Part shown: piece by piece, positions 7,457 to 16,654 of the stretch
Position numbering within the stretch: the stretch's first letter is position 1
How the letters are laid out: each line of letters opens with the position of its first letter
Assembly (NCBI GenBank): GCA_937959265.1
Contig: CALGMA010000043.1
Location: 1 to 46,825, forward strand
Direction of reading: 5' to 3'
Origin: an uncultured Anaerolineae bacterium
Lineage (GTDB): Bacteria > Chloroflexota > Anaerolineae > J036 > Brachytrichaceae
Length of the DNA stretch: 46,825 nt
Program-made: the position numbers and the translations under genes
Notes under the pieces: model-generated
Seen by the model: only the letters and a program-made list of their open reading frames with translations
Told to the model about the DNA's origin: nothing
Database searches by the model: none

Positions 7457-8542
7457 TTACGGGACGTATTTCACGCCCATCTGCTTGTCAATTTCGCGGA
7501 CGACCGCCCAGTACTCCTTATAGGTGATCGGGATGAACTGCGCCTCCCCTGAGCGGCTGAACTCCTTCTGCAACGAGCTGCCTTCCCAGTTGAAGCTGAA
7601 GAATGCCTCGCGCACCTTCTCGGCCAGCGTGGGGTCGAGGTTGTACACGTAGCCGTAGCCGGTGGTGGGGAAGGTCTGGGAGCGATAGATCGAGCGCACC
7701 TGATCTTGCTTGATCACGTCGCGCGCGATCATGCGCTTCATCACCGAGTTGGCAATGGAAGCGGCCTCATAGTCCTTGTTGGCCACACCTGCGATCGAGT
7801 TGTCGTGACCGCCGGAGAAGACCGTCTTGTAGTCTTTGTCGGCCACCATATTGAACTGCGAGGCCAGCAGCGCCGAGGGCGCCTTGTAGCCGGAGTTAGA
7901 GGTTGGCTCGGTGAAGGCGATGGTGCGACCGCGCAGGTCCTCAACCTTCTGGATGTCGCTGTCGGCCGGCACGATGATCTCCATCTCGTAGCCGAACGAG
8001 CCATCGGCCTTGGCCATCATCGTGAAGGGGACGAAGCCGGCAAAGTTGACGGCCACCGGCACGCTGCCGCTGTTGAAGCCGGAGATGTGCAGCCGGCCGG
8101 CGCGCATCGCCTCGAGCTGCGCCGCGTTGGAGTCCACAGCGAAGAACTCCACCTTCTTGCCGGTTACCTTCTCCATGTGGGCGAGGAAGTCGGCCCAGGC
8201 GACGCGATACACCGATGGGTCCTCGACGGGGGTGTAGGCGAAGATCAGCGTGTCGGGGTTCACCCACTGCGCGGGGTCCTTAGGCGCGTCAGGGACAAGG
8301 TCGCCGTCCTCGTCGCAGAAGCGCTTGTCCATCTCCTCGGGGCGCGGGCAGTCGGTAGTGGTCGCCGAGCTGGCAGCGCTAGTCGGCGCTGGCGCTTCGG
8401 TGGGCTTGGCGCTTTGCTCGGCCGGCTGGGCAGGCGCGGCCGGTTGAGCGGGCTGGGGCGCCTGTGGTGGTGCAGCACAGGCCACGACGAGCGCTGCGAC
8501 AAGGGAGCACAGCAATCCGAGACGGGTCTTGTTATCAGTCAT
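7457..8542 (-). CDS. phnD: Phosphonate/phosphite-type substrate-binding lipoprotein PhnD
   Basis: Extracytoplasmic binding protein that delivers ligand to the PhnE permeases. A signal peptide ends in a lipobox with Cys about residue 22 (ALVVAC), followed by a long Ala/Pro/Gln/Ser linker (about 23-60), so the protein is lipid-anchored. The body is a PhnD-type type-2 binding fold with the phosphonate-binding signatures TEPTSNSGY and SGGHDNSI. An AAGGAGG ribosome-binding site lies two bases before the ATG at 8551 and eleven before the ATG at 8542; the latter is preferred. It is first in the transporter operon. No C-P lyase or phosphonatase gene is present in the window, so the ligand may be phosphonate, phosphite or a related oxyanion. 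Confidence 0.9.
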   Translation of the reverse strand: MTDNKTRLGLLCSLVAALVVACAAPPQAPQPAQPAAPAQPAEQSAKPTEAPAPTSAASSATTTDCPRPEEMDKRFCDEDGDLVPDAPKDPAQWVNPDTLIFAYTPVEDPSVYRVAWADFLAHMEKVTGKKVEFFAVDSNAAQLEAMRAGRLHISGFNSGSVPVAVNFAGFVPFTMMAKADGSFGYEMEIIVPADSDIQKVEDLRGRTIAFTEPTSNSGYKAPSALLASQFNMVADKDYKTVFSGGHDNSIAGVANKDYEAASIANSVMKRMIARDVIKQDQVRSIYRSQTFPTTGYGYVYNLDPTLAEKVREAFFSFNWEGSSLQKEFSRSGEAQFIPITYKEYWAVVREIDKQMGVKYVP

Positions 8543-8586
8543 GGTAAGCATAGCCTCCTTATGGTCGAGTGAGTTAACGGAGGGGT

Positions 8587-8615
8587 ATATTAGCCACGCA
8601 AGTTATCTGTTTAAA
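8587..8615 (-). promoter_or_regulatory. Candidate sigma-70-type promoter for the phn operon
   Basis: On the minus strand TTTAAA (8610-8615) and TAATAT (8587-8592) are separated by 17 bases, each matching four of six consensus bases. It lies about 45 bp upstream of phnD in an AT-rich part of the 239-bp divergent spacer. No Pho-box-like direct repeat was recognised. Confidence 0.35.
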
Positions 8616-8733
8616 AAGCTTGTATTAAGACTGAGCGAAGAACGAGTGCACCGGTAAGCATAGTTGTGCTTTCCAGGCATTTGCGCAAAGAGGCCAGAGC
8701 AGCGATGGTCACCCTTACAGGTCTTATGATGAT

Positions 8734-8762
8734 TTAACTTCTCTCATCTAATATGATATAAG
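8734..8762 (+). promoter_or_regulatory. Candidate promoter for the phosphoribosyltransferase gene
   Basis: TTAACT (8734-8739) and TATAAG (8757-8762) are 17 bases apart in an AT-rich stretch (8725-8765), 19 bp before the ATG at 8782. The leader would be very short. The match to consensus is moderate. Confidence 0.3.
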
Positions 8763-8781
8763 GGTTCATTTCAGATCGCCT

Positions 8782-9474
8782 ATGCGTCGCTTTCGAGATC
8801 GTTCCCAGGCTGGTCAATTGCTGGCGCGGCGGTTGCAGCGCTACGCCGGGCGTGACGATGCCATCGTGTTGGCGCTGCCACGCGGTGGCGTCCCGGTGGC
8901 TTATCAGATTGCAAGCGCGTTGAAGCTGCCGTTGGACGTCTTCGTGGTGCGCAAGCTAGGTGTGCCGGGTGAAGAGGAGCTGGCGATGGGCGCGATTGCT
9001 TCGGGCGGTGTGCGCGTGCTCTCGCATGACCTGATCGAGGAGTTGGGGTTGACCGATGAGGACGTCGAGCGTGTCACCGAACGCGAGTTGGCCGAACTGC
9101 AGCGGCGCGAGCGCGTCTTTCGTGGTGATCGTCCCTTCCCCGACCTGACGGGGCAGGTTGTGATCCTGGTGGATGATGGCATTGCTACTGGCGCGACGAT
9201 GCGCGCTGCTATCCGCGCCGTCCGCGCACACCAGCCAGCGTGGGTGAGCGTTGCCGTGCCGGTTGGTGCGCCGCAGGCGCTGGAAGCGCTCCAGGATGAG
9301 GTGGATGAGCTGATCTGCCTGCTGACTCCAGAGTTGCTTATGGGCATCGGCGCGTGGTACCAAGACTTTAGCCAACTGTCCGACGCCGAAGTTATCGCCT
9401 ACCTACAGCGGGCCTGCGCAGGTGCGCATACGGTGAGCATGGGTGGGCAGGCGCAACCGGCTGCGCTGCATTAG
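8782..9474 (+). CDS. Phosphoribosyltransferase-fold protein (COG1926 type)
   Basis: A 230-residue protein with a type-I phosphoribosyltransferase fold. The PRPP-binding motif [14 protein letters not shown] is at about 127-140 with the two acidic residues D131 and D132, and [10 protein letters not shown] lies near residue 32-41. The family is known as predicted phosphoribosyltransferases; its nucleobase or other acceptor is not established, and some relatives are fused to hydrolases. The last four bases overlap the convergent nicotinate phosphoribosyltransferase gene. The neighbours (nucleoside phosphorylase, NAPRTase) hint at base or nucleotide salvage, but this is only context. Confidence 0.8.
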   Translation: MRRFRDRSQAGQLLARRLQRYAGRDDAIVLALPRGGVPVAYQIASALKLPLDVFVVRKLGVPGEEELAMGAIASGGVRVLSHDLIEELGLTDEDVERVTERELAELQRRERVFRGDRPFPDLTGQVVILVDDGIATGATMRAAIRAVRAHQPAWVSVAVPVGAPQALEALQDEVDELICLLTPELLMGIGAWYQDFSQLSDAEVIAYLQRACAGAHTVSMGGQAQPAALH

Positions 9475-11030
9475 CGGAGGGCGTGTTGTGTCCGTGCTTC
9501 TTCGATCAACGCTTGCTTGAGATCCCACAGCTTCTGGCTAAGTGAGACGTGATAGGTGTGGGGGTTGATCAAGCGGCGCACGCCGGCGTCCAGCCGCTCG
9601 ATGTCGCGTTGTCGGATTGCGCGCATCTCCTCGATCGTCGGCAAATCGCAGACCAGTTTGCCCTCACGCAGCACCTCGACCAAGAGCGGCTCGAAGCTCG
9701 AAATTTCGTTGTTGCGCAAGCTGCGGAACTTGGTGTGGTCAGTGGGATGGCGCAAGGTGAGCCATTCGAGCTGACGCGGGTCTTCGTCGTGCAGGCATAG
9801 GAGATCGGCTGTAGCCAGCCCGCGTTGGTCGTACAGCCGCCATACGGTCTTGTTGCCTGGGTTCAACGTCTTTGCCGGCGTTTCTGAGATTTTGATCGCC
9901 GGGACCCAGTTCCCATCGTGCTGGATCGAGACCAGCTTATAAACGCCGTCGAGGGCCGGGTGACCATGCGACGTGATCAGGTTCGTGCCAACACCATAGA
10001 CCAATCGTGCGATCACGTTCTCTGGGTCCATGCCGTAGCGCTGCGCCTCGTCGCGGATTTGCGCCGTGATTTGCCAGATCACCAATTCGTCGAGCTGGTT
10101 CGATAGCACGATGGACGTATTGGGGAAGCCAGCCTGGTCCAGCATCTTGGCCGTCTGGATGCTCAAGTAAGCCAGGTCGCCGGAGTCGAGGCGTACACCG
10201 ATCGGCTTGTGCCCTTTGCGCTGCAGCTCCTCGAACACCTTTATTGCATTGGGTACGCCGCTCTCCAGCGTGTTGATCGTGTCTACAAGCAGCAGGCAAT
10301 CGTCTGGATAGACCTCGGCGTAGGCGCGAAAGGCATCCAGCTCGCTGCCGCCCATGGCGATGAAGGCTTGCACCATGCTGTGGGCGTGGGTGCCTTTTGG
10401 GGGGAAACCCAGCACGTGCGACATGCCGGCGTTCGACGAAAAATCGGCGCCCCCGATCAGCGCAGCGCGCGTGCCGGCGTTTGCGCCGCGATCTTGTGCA
10501 CGACGCATACCGAATTCCAGCACCGTCCGGCCTTGGCTGCTCTCACGGATACGGGCTGCTTTGGTCGCGATCAGCGTTTGAAAATTAAGCTGGTTGAGGA
10601 GTGCACTCTCGAGCAGTTGAGCCGTTGCCAGTGGACCCTCGACCACCGTGAGCGGGGCGTGAGGATGCACCACATGGCCCTCGAGGATGGCGCGCAGGGT
10701 AATGGCATCGAAATTGCCGTGGCGCTTCAGCCAATCCAGAAAGTCCGCGCCGAACAGCGGATTGCCGGCGCGCGTCCTTTGCGTCTTGAGGCAAGCCAGG
10801 TCTGCATCGCGGAATCGTGCATGCTGCATCCACTCGATCAGCGTGCCCAGGCCGGCGCTCACACAGTAGCCGGCCTGATGTTTGCCGTAGTCGGGGTAGC
10901 TGCGGAAGAAATGGTCGAACTGGGCGCGTTGTTCGTGGATGCCGGCGCGGTAATACAACTGCGCCATGGTCAACTGATACTGGTCGGTGAATAAAATGCC
11001 TTCGGCGATATCTCGGTCGTTGGGTTTCAT
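9471..11030 (-). CDS. pncB: Nicotinate phosphoribosyltransferase
   Basis: Converts nicotinate and PRPP to nicotinate mononucleotide in the NAD salvage (Preiss-Handler) pathway, in the cytoplasm. The 519-residue length fits the long bacterial form. Recognisable parts: the N-terminal [13 protein letters not shown], the EFGMRRAQ substrate loop, the catalytic-His region [11 protein letters not shown], and [15 protein letters not shown] with the phosphate-binding loop. An AAGGAT ribosome-binding site precedes ATG. It overlaps the convergent upstream gene by four bases and stands alone on its strand. The long spacer beyond 11030 should hold its promoter. Confidence 0.92.
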   Translation of the reverse strand: MKPNDRDIAEGILFTDQYQLTMAQLYYRAGIHEQRAQFDHFFRSYPDYGKHQAGYCVSAGLGTLIEWMQHARFRDADLACLKTQRTRAGNPLFGADFLDWLKRHGNFDAITLRAILEGHVVHPHAPLTVVEGPLATAQLLESALLNQLNFQTLIATKAARIRESSQGRTVLEFGMRRAQDRGANAGTRAALIGGADFSSNAGMSHVLGFPPKGTHAHSMVQAFIAMGGSELDAFRAYAEVYPDDCLLLVDTINTLESGVPNAIKVFEELQRKGHKPIGVRLDSGDLAYLSIQTAKMLDQAGFPNTSIVLSNQLDELVIWQITAQIRDEAQRYGMDPENVIARLVYGVGTNLITSHGHPALDGVYKLVSIQHDGNWVPAIKISETPAKTLNPGNKTVWRLYDQRGLATADLLCLHDEDPRQLEWLTLRHPTDHTKFRSLRNNEISSFEPLLVEVLREGKLVCDLPTIEEMRAIRQRDIERLDAGVRRLINPHTYHVSLSQKLWDLKQALIEEARTQHALR

Positions 11031-11384
11031 TTCTGTGATCCTTTGTTGCCTGCAATGATAGGCGATGCGTGTGCGTGTGACACTGTCTGCAGCCCCGTAG
11101 CGCTGGATGCGATGTGCAGGGATGATCTATCGCCGGTGCAGCCTCTAGATTCGAGCTCGCTTCGCCTACGTGACACACCGTAGGCATAGCGTTGTGCTTC
11201 TCGGTAGGCTGGTGTCCTATCATCTTGTTCTGATCTGCGCAACCTGTCATCTTCCCAGGGACCGCCCTCGGAGCCGCTGACCTTCGTCATTAAGGGTATG
11301 TCGTCCCAGGATCCATCGCTTGCAGGAGATCGCAGGGTCTATCAAATCACAGCTATCGACATCAAGCGAGGGGGATAGCGAAAT
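11031..11384. other. Divergent intergenic region, 354 bp, no gene recognised
   Basis: Separates the minus-strand pncB from the plus-strand beta-propeller gene. The only open frame (11027-11290, minus) overlaps the pncB start, has no family likeness and is judged accidental. A GAGGGGGA Shine-Dalgarno sequence ends about eight bases before the ATG at 11385. No convincing -35/-10 pair, tRNA, riboswitch or repeat was seen. Confidence 0.6.
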
Positions 11385-14249
11385 ATGACAGATAAGTTTT
11401 GTGGGCGAGCATCAATGTCGTGGATGAGTGTCCAAGTTGCGATGTGTGCGGCAACGGCGATGATTCTAATCACTGCCACAACATTCGCGCTGCCCATATC
11501 GCAGCGACATGACGCCCGTCTGCCGGCCGATCTTCCATCAGCACAAGCTGTGCAAACTCGTAATGGTTATGTTGTAACTTCTGCCGACTGGCCGCAGTTA
11601 GGCCGTGATGCTCAGCGCACGAATTATTCGCCGCAGCAGATCAACCCGCCTTACTGCTACGCCTGGAAGTGGTATGGCGTGCCTATGGCCTCTCGCGCCC
11701 AACCGGTCGTCTCAGCCGGCCGATTATTCATTGGCGGTATGGACGGTGTGATGTATGCACGGGATGCGACAACCGGTGCGGAGTTGTGGAAGGTGCAAAC
11801 GGACGGCCCGATCCGCCATTCTGCGAGCGTGTTGAGCAATACTGTAATCTTCTCTTCGCACGATGGCTTCACGTATGCGTTAAATGCCGCCAACGGGGCT
11901 CAATTCTGGAAGACTGCAACCGGCCCGAGTGCCACTGCACCGTTGATTGACGCGGCGCGTGGGTGGGCTTATGTAGGCTCGACCTCTGGCACGTTGACGG
12001 CGCTGCGTGCCAGCGATGGTGCAGTGCAGTGGACCTTCGACGCGGGTGCACCCATACTCACCTCGCCTGCGCTGAGCACCGATGGATCGCGATTGTATCT
12101 TGGCAGCGAGGCTGTTGAGGCGATCGCCATCAACGCCCAAACAGGCACGCTGACTTGGCGCAGGCGGTTACAGGGACAGAGTCTCTCGGAGCGTTATCCG
12201 GTGGTAGCGGGTGGAGTGGTGATCTATCGCTCGCAGCCGTTGTATTTCTTCCATCAATTACTCCATGAAGGCGATGCTGTGATGGACTCGGCCGGCCCAC
12301 GTGAAACCGATTGGGCGATGGACTGGGCCAAAGTCCGTCCGAAGATTGCTCACTATTTGGCCACGCAGCCGAGCAAGCAGACGTTCTTTGTGCTCGATGA
12401 AACGACCGGTGAGTTACGTGGCGTAGCCCCGGTGCTATATACCTACGGGAATAACGACCCTCCTAACGTTCCGGTGATTCGTGGAGAGGAAGTCTACGTC
12501 ACTTACCGTGCTCGTCACGGTATCCAAACGGATGGCGGCGCAGTACACGTCAGCAGCAAGTACGATGCTGAATTGGGGCGAATGAATCTGGCGACGCTCG
12601 ACATTGTCGGTTTGCGCCAGTTGAACCCCCCTGCGTACAACGCAGAGTTCCGCATGACCTCGGATGAGCCGGCCATGCTCACCATGGGGGGCGACATACT
12701 ATTCGTGGATAACTGGGAACGCCTCGGAGGATTGAACGTGCGCACAGGGCGGCTGGTTCACGTGGGCAACGTATCCAATGTGTGGCCGGAGTGCTACGAC
12801 AACAGCGGCTGTGGTCCGGGTAGCTCCAATCCCTTCTTCCCGCTGAGCGGATCGGGGCCTGCTTATCCTTTCCCATGGCCACGTGTTACGGATGGCGTAT
12901 CTCGCAGCGGTGTGGTGATTGCCAATAACATGTTGTACTGGCGTGTCATCGAGGGCGGATTAGCTGGCGTCAAGTCGGGTGAGTGTGGCGCGCCCAAGGT
13001 TTGGCAATCGCTGGCTCCGCAAGCAACATCCGCAACCCTCCCCGCCGCTTCCCACTTGGCTGACCCGACAAGCGTTGCCGTCACGGCTCAGCGCGTGATG
13101 TTGCCCATGGTGAGCACCAGTGTTCCCCTGACGCAATACATTGATGCCGATCTGACGGACCCGTTGAGTAATCCACCGAATGACTTGGTCGAGCGCTTGC
13201 GTGCCGAGGTGCGCGCCATGCTGCAACTGGCAAACGGGCAGCACTTGCTTCCTTTCTACCTTGAGCGAGGTTTCAGCAGCACGCGCGTGTGGCCCTATAA
13301 CGCCTCGAACTGCGGTAGCGAGCCCTGCGTAGCGCATATCGGCGTCGGCGCGAATGGCAATGTCTTCTGGCATGATCCTGGCGAGTTTTTACTCACCATG
13401 GCGCAAGCCTACCCTTATCTGGATGCGAAGTTGCAGTCCGAGGTGCGAACGTATGTCGCTGCAGAAATGGGGCGTTATCCACCGCTGAGAGATTTACCTT
13501 ATAACAATGTATGGCTAACTCAGGGTGTAGCGCGGGAAAGATACGAGGTGCCATTCCGTGGCCAGTTGAATAATTGGCCGCCGGTGGGCACAAATATCAG
13601 TGCCATCTATGCAGTGTGGCTGTGGGCCAAGAACACCGGTGATTGGACCTATGCGTGCATGAACTGGCCACAAGCGAAGGCGTTGTTTAGTGCGCGCAAG
13701 GGCACGATGCGCTTCTATGCCGACATCGCAGGGGCAATTGGCTACGTGCGCCTGGCCAGAGCACTGCGCGAATGCGCCTGCCCCGGTGTGGGTGAAGCTG
13801 ACGTATTGGCCGGCGTGTCGGCCGCTGTGAGCGCAATGAGTGCTGGCATGGGGGCGGCTAACTTCAATGCATATGCCGGTCGGGCTGAGCGCGATTACCT
13901 CGATCCCCGCGACCTCCCTACCGGATATTCTCTCCCCGTGTTCTTCGGGATGACGCCAGAGGTCGGCCGATTCTTGCGAGAGCAAACCGGCGGCGCAGCA
14001 CTCCGTTACTTGAACAGCAAACAGACGGACAACGGCGCGTTGTGGTGGTATCTCACGCGCGTCGGTGTGCATGCCGAGCGCGGCGAGACTTCATTCCTGC
14101 TGCCTTGGACCGGCTGGTCTCACTTTCTCGCCCGGGCCTACATTGCAGGGGATTCGGGTGCCGATTTACGTAAGTGGCTCGACCGCCCTTGGACCGTGGG
14201 TGACCTGTATTCGATTCAGAAGATCGTGGCGACCATTCACGCGCGCTAA
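11385..14249 (+). CDS. Secreted PQQ-like beta-propeller protein with alpha-helical C-terminal region
   Basis: A 954-residue protein. A hydrophobic stretch at about residues 17-36 acts as a signal peptide or membrane anchor. Residues ~70-590 form a BamB/PQQ-type beta-propeller, with repeated blade ends such as DATTGAELWKVQT, NAANGAQFWKTAT, RASDGAVQW and NAQTGTLTWRR. The last ~330 residues are helical with aromatic motifs (NNVWLTQGV, IYAVWLWAK, GALWWYLTRVG), reminiscent of alpha/alpha-barrel glycosidase-like domains. It probably acts outside the cytoplasm, perhaps in binding or processing a polymer. There are no PQQ-enzyme metal motifs, so redox activity is not assumed. It stands alone between pncB and the protease operon. 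I do not recognise a characterised protein with this architecture. Confidence 0.75.
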   Translation: MTDKFCGRASMSWMSVQVAMCAATAMILITATTFALPISQRHDARLPADLPSAQAVQTRNGYVVTSADWPQLGRDAQRTNYSPQQINPPYCYAWKWYGVPMASRAQPVVSAGRLFIGGMDGVMYARDATTGAELWKVQTDGPIRHSASVLSNTVIFSSHDGFTYALNAANGAQFWKTATGPSATAPLIDAARGWAYVGSTSGTLTALRASDGAVQWTFDAGAPILTSPALSTDGSRLYLGSEAVEAIAINAQTGTLTWRRRLQGQSLSERYPVVAGGVVIYRSQPLYFFHQLLHEGDAVMDSAGPRETDWAMDWAKVRPKIAHYLATQPSKQTFFVLDETTGELRGVAPVLYTYGNNDPPNVPVIRGEEVYVTYRARHGIQTDGGAVHVSSKYDAELGRMNLATLDIVGLRQLNPPAYNAEFRMTSDEPAMLTMGGDILFVDNWERLGGLNVRTGRLVHVGNVSNVWPECYDNSGCGPGSSNPFFPLSGSGPAYPFPWPRVTDGVSRSGVVIANNMLYWRVIEGGLAGVKSGECGAPKVWQSLAPQATSATLPAASHLADPTSVAVTAQRVMLPMVSTSVPLTQYIDADLTDPLSNPPNDLVERLRAEVRAMLQLANGQHLLPFYLERGFSSTRVWPYNASNCGSEPCVAHIGVGANGNVFWHDPGEFLLTMAQAYPYLDAKLQSEVRTYVAAEMGRYPPLRDLPYNNVWLTQGVARERYEVPFRGQLNNWPPVGTNISAIYAVWLWAKNTGDWTYACMNWPQAKALFSARKGTMRFYADIAGAIGYVRLARALRECACPGVGEADVLAGVSAAVSAMSAGMGAANFNAYAGRAERDYLDPRDLPTGYSLPVFFGMTPEVGRFLREQTGGAALRYLNSKQTDNGALWWYLTRVGVHAERGETSFLLPWTGWSHFLARAYIAGDSGADLRKWLDRPWTVGDLYSIQKIVATIHAR

Positions 14250-14357
14250 TCCAACGTCGCGTCTAATTCCTTGCTCCCTCGCCGAACGCCTAGCCCGGAC
14301 TGTACCTACGTCCAGTAGCTGCGATAGGTGTGATGATCTATTCTCCGTGTCAAGCTG

Positions 14358-14389
14358 CCATCCAATCCAAACAGGTGCTTGGTGGATGG
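14358..14389 (+). promoter_or_regulatory. Leader hairpin just upstream of the protease ribosome-binding site
   Basis: CCATCCA (14358-14364) pairs with TGGATGG (14383-14389), and inside it CCAA (14367-14370) pairs with TTGG (14379-14382), giving an 11-bp stem with a two-base bulge and an 8-base loop. It ends two bases before the GGAGGA Shine-Dalgarno sequence (14392-14397) of the first protease gene, so folding could tune its translation. The rest of 14250-14357 shows nothing clear. Confidence 0.45.
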
Positions 14390-14408
14390 CTGGAGGAATA
14401 TCACACTT

Positions 14409-15302
14409 ATGGACGTTAATATGCTCAATGCGCTCTCCGACCAGATGGCTGATGCCGTCGAGCGCATCGCCAAATCGCTCGTCATGGTGAATGGCCGGCC
14501 GCGCCAACCTGCGACCGGTATTGCCTATGCTGAAGATCTCGTGCTCACTGCTGACCATGTGTTGGAGCGTGAAGACAACTTGACCGTGCAGACACATGAC
14601 AATCGCGTCCTCGGTGTGCAGATCGTTGGGCGTGATGCCTCGACCGATCTTGCCGTGCTGCGCGTGCAGGGGCTAAGTGTGACGTTTGCGACTGCAGCCG
14701 CCAAGGCGCGAGTAGGACAGCTTGCGCTGGCCGTTGGCCGCCCATCGCCTGATGGTGTCATGGCCAGCTTGGGAGTCGTGAGCAAGGTCGGCAGCTCACT
14801 GCGCATAGGCCGCAGCGGCGCGATCCTGGAGCGTTATATCCAGACCGACGCGATTCCCTATCCCGGCTTCAGCGGTGGCGCCTTAGTGGATGTTGCCGGA
14901 GCGGCGTTCGGATTGCTGACTACGGGTTTGGTGCGCGGCGCAGCAGTTGTCATTCCGATGGACATTGCGCTGAAAGTGGCCGGCACGTTGACTAAGCAAG
15001 GCTACGTTAAGCGCGGCTATCTTGGCATCGTTAGCCAGCAGGTGAAGCTGCCGCCGGCCCAGCGCAGCGATACACAGGAGTATGGCCTGCTCGTCGTGCG
15101 CGTAGAAGAGAACAGCCCGGCGGAGAAGGGTGGGCTGCTCATCGGTGACATCTTGCTCGCCGTCGAGGGCCAGCCTATCAACGATGCCGACGATCTGATG
15201 GCGGCGCTGCATGGCGATCGGGTCGGCAATCCGGTAGCCGTCCGTGTGAGTCGCGGCGGCGTTGCTCAGACGCTTACCGTTGTCGTCGGTCAAAAGAGCT
15301 GA
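14409..15302 (+). CDS. Trypsin-like (S1C, DegP/HtrA family) serine protease with PDZ domain
   Basis: The catalytic triad is in place: His50 in LTADHVL, Asp80 in ASTDLAVLR and Ser155 in PGFSGGALVD (numbering from the ATG at 14409). GFSGG replaces the usual GNSGG. A PDZ domain occupies about residues 205-295 (YGLLVVRVEENSPAEKGGL...GDILLAVEGQPI). There is no signal peptide or membrane helix, unlike DegP, so the protein may be cytoplasmic. GGAGGA eleven bases before ATG 14409 supports this start; TTG 14379 lies within a hairpin and is rejected. It is first of three tightly spaced genes, 8 bp before the second protease. Confidence 0.85.
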   Translation: MDVNMLNALSDQMADAVERIAKSLVMVNGRPRQPATGIAYAEDLVLTADHVLEREDNLTVQTHDNRVLGVQIVGRDASTDLAVLRVQGLSVTFATAAAKARVGQLALAVGRPSPDGVMASLGVVSKVGSSLRIGRSGAILERYIQTDAIPYPGFSGGALVDVAGAAFGLLTTGLVRGAAVVIPMDIALKVAGTLTKQGYVKRGYLGIVSQQVKLPPAQRSDTQEYGLLVVRVEENSPAEKGGLLIGDILLAVEGQPINDADDLMAALHGDRVGNPVAVRVSRGGVAQTLTVVVGQKS

Positions 15303-15310
15303 ACAGGGCG

Positions 15311-15928
15311 ATGAAGCGATCTCCATTGGCAATGGATCAAGCGTTTGCCGACATGATCGCGGCTGCCAAGGCGAGCGCCGTGCAGATTTGCGCCGGTGGG
15401 CGCAGCGTAGGCACGGGCGTGATCTGGCACAGTGATGCCGTGCGCAGCAAGGTCGTCACCAATGCGCATGTGGCAGCCAGTGTGGCACATCACAACGGCG
15501 CCGGCCTGCGCATGGTCACTGCGGACAATCGCAGCTTTGCTGCCCAACTCCTTGCCGGCGACTCGCAACTTGACCTGGCGCTGCTCGGCCTGGATGTGGG
15601 TGGGTTGCCGGCAGCGCGGATAGGCGATTCCACCCGGTTGCGGGTGGGCGAACTCGTCTTTGCCATCGGCAACCCTTGGGGACAAGCCGGTGTTGTCACC
15701 TCTGGCGTCATCAGCGGCCTTGGCAGCATGGCGGTTCGCGGGACGGGGCGCACTGCGCCGTATATCCGTTCGGATGTGCTGCTGGCGCCGGGTAACAGCG
15801 GCGGCCCGTTGCTGAATGCAGCCGGCGCGGTCATCGGCGTCAATGCCATGATCTTTGGCGGCGATCTGAGCGTGGCCATTCCCAGCCATGTCGTCGCCGA
15901 ATGGATTGCGGACGGCGACCGGCTGTGA
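15311..15928 (+). CDS. Trypsin-like (S1C) serine protease, PDZ-less
   Basis: A 205-residue protease domain with a complete triad: His53 in TNAHVA, Asp88 in QLDLALL and Ser163 in PGNSGGPLL. It ends straight after the catalytic domain, so the PDZ domain present in its neighbour is absent. It has no evident signal peptide. Eight bases separate it from the first protease, and the regulator gene starts 32 bp downstream. The pair may have arisen by duplication, with the PDZ-bearing copy providing substrate recognition; this is an inference. Confidence 0.85.
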   Translation: MKRSPLAMDQAFADMIAAAKASAVQICAGGRSVGTGVIWHSDAVRSKVVTNAHVAASVAHHNGAGLRMVTADNRSFAAQLLAGDSQLDLALLGLDVGGLPAARIGDSTRLRVGELVFAIGNPWGQAGVVTSGVISGLGSMAVRGTGRTAPYIRSDVLLAPGNSGGPLLNAAGAVIGVNAMIFGGDLSVAIPSHVVAEWIADGDRL

Positions 15929-15960
15929 AGTAGACTGCGGAAGTCCGTTCGCCGTCTGTC

Positions 15961-16596
15961 ATGCCACGCGTCTTCATCGTTGCCCCGACACCCACGTTGC
16001 GGGCCGGCTTGCGCGCCTTGCTTGCGCAGGCCGAGCCGGCCTGGGAAGTCGCCGGCGAGGCGCCTGCGATTGGGCATGAGTGGACTTCCGTAGACGCTGA
16101 CTTGTTCTTGCTGACCGATCCCGATCAACTCTTGCCGCTGGCAGGCGTGTTGTCCGGTGGGCGCGAGCGGAGCGTGGTGGTGCTGGCGAACGATGTCGCA
16201 GCCGTGGATGCATTGCGTGCGCTGCCGCTGCATGGGTGGAGCATCGCGCCGGCGGACGCCTCGGCAGAGGAGCTGCGCGCAGCAGCAATGGCTGCTCTGC
16301 AAGGGATGGCGGCGCTGCCGACATACATGGCCGATCAATTCACGATGACGCCGACAGCCGCTCGGCGGATCAGCCCTTCAGAGGAAGCCGAACCAAAGCC
16401 GACGCTTACCCCGCGCGAGATCGAGGTGCTGGAGCAGGTGAGCCGTGGCTTGCCGAGCAAGTTGATTGCACACGAGCTGGGGGTAAGCGAATCCACGGTC
16501 AAATTTCATCTCTCCTCGATTTACGCCAAGCTCGGCGTCGCCAGCCGCACCGAGGCAGTAAGCCGGGCTGCGAAGTTGGGGCTGATCACCCTCTGA
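15961..16596 (+). CDS. LuxR/NarL-type regulator with degenerate receiver domain
   Basis: The C-terminus (about 140-211) is a clear LuxR-type helix-turn-helix starting LTPREIEVLEQVSRG with SESTVKFHLSSIYAKLGV. The N-terminus has the length and strand pattern of a receiver. However, the paired acidic residues after strand 1 are replaced by A8-P9, the phosphoacceptor position falls on Thr52 (LFLLTD), and the conserved Lys is not visible. It is therefore probably not controlled by phosphorylation (a pseudo-receiver) or binds another ligand. No histidine kinase is adjacent. It is third in the protease operon and may control it. Confidence 0.82.
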   Translation: MPRVFIVAPTPTLRAGLRALLAQAEPAWEVAGEAPAIGHEWTSVDADLFLLTDPDQLLPLAGVLSGGRERSVVVLANDVAAVDALRALPLHGWSIAPADASAEELRAAAMAALQGMAALPTYMADQFTMTPTAARRISPSEEAEPKPTLTPREIEVLEQVSRGLPSKLIAHELGVSESTVKFHLSSIYAKLGVASRTEAVSRAAKLGLITL

Positions 16597-16623
16597 ATCA
16601 GCGTGGCATCGCGTCGAAAAGCA

Positions 16624-16654
16624 GGGTAGGGGCAGGCATTGCCTACGCCTACCC
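16624..16654. repeat. GTAGGGGCAGGC-type hairpin, REP-like
   Basis: GGGTAGG (16624-16630) pairs with CCTACCC (16648-16654), and the inner AGGC/GCCT pairs around a three-base loop. It sits 27 bp after the regulator stop with no T-tract. Its outer GTAGGGG/CCTAC pattern resembles the hairpin at 36419-36460, suggesting a dispersed palindromic repeat or an RNA 3'-end structure. Confidence 0.45.

Noticed and set aside
7706..8572. Plus-strand frame of 288 codons opposite phnD
   Set aside because: It is antisense to a strongly supported binding-protein gene and has a low-complexity His/Val/Gly-rich product.
10209..10994. Plus-strand frame of 261 codons opposite pncB
   Set aside because: It is antisense to a well-conserved NAPRTase, with no start signal or motif.
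11027..11290. Minus-strand frame of 87 codons upstream of pncB
   Set aside because: It overlaps the pncB start, has no ribosome-binding site and an unordered, charged composition.
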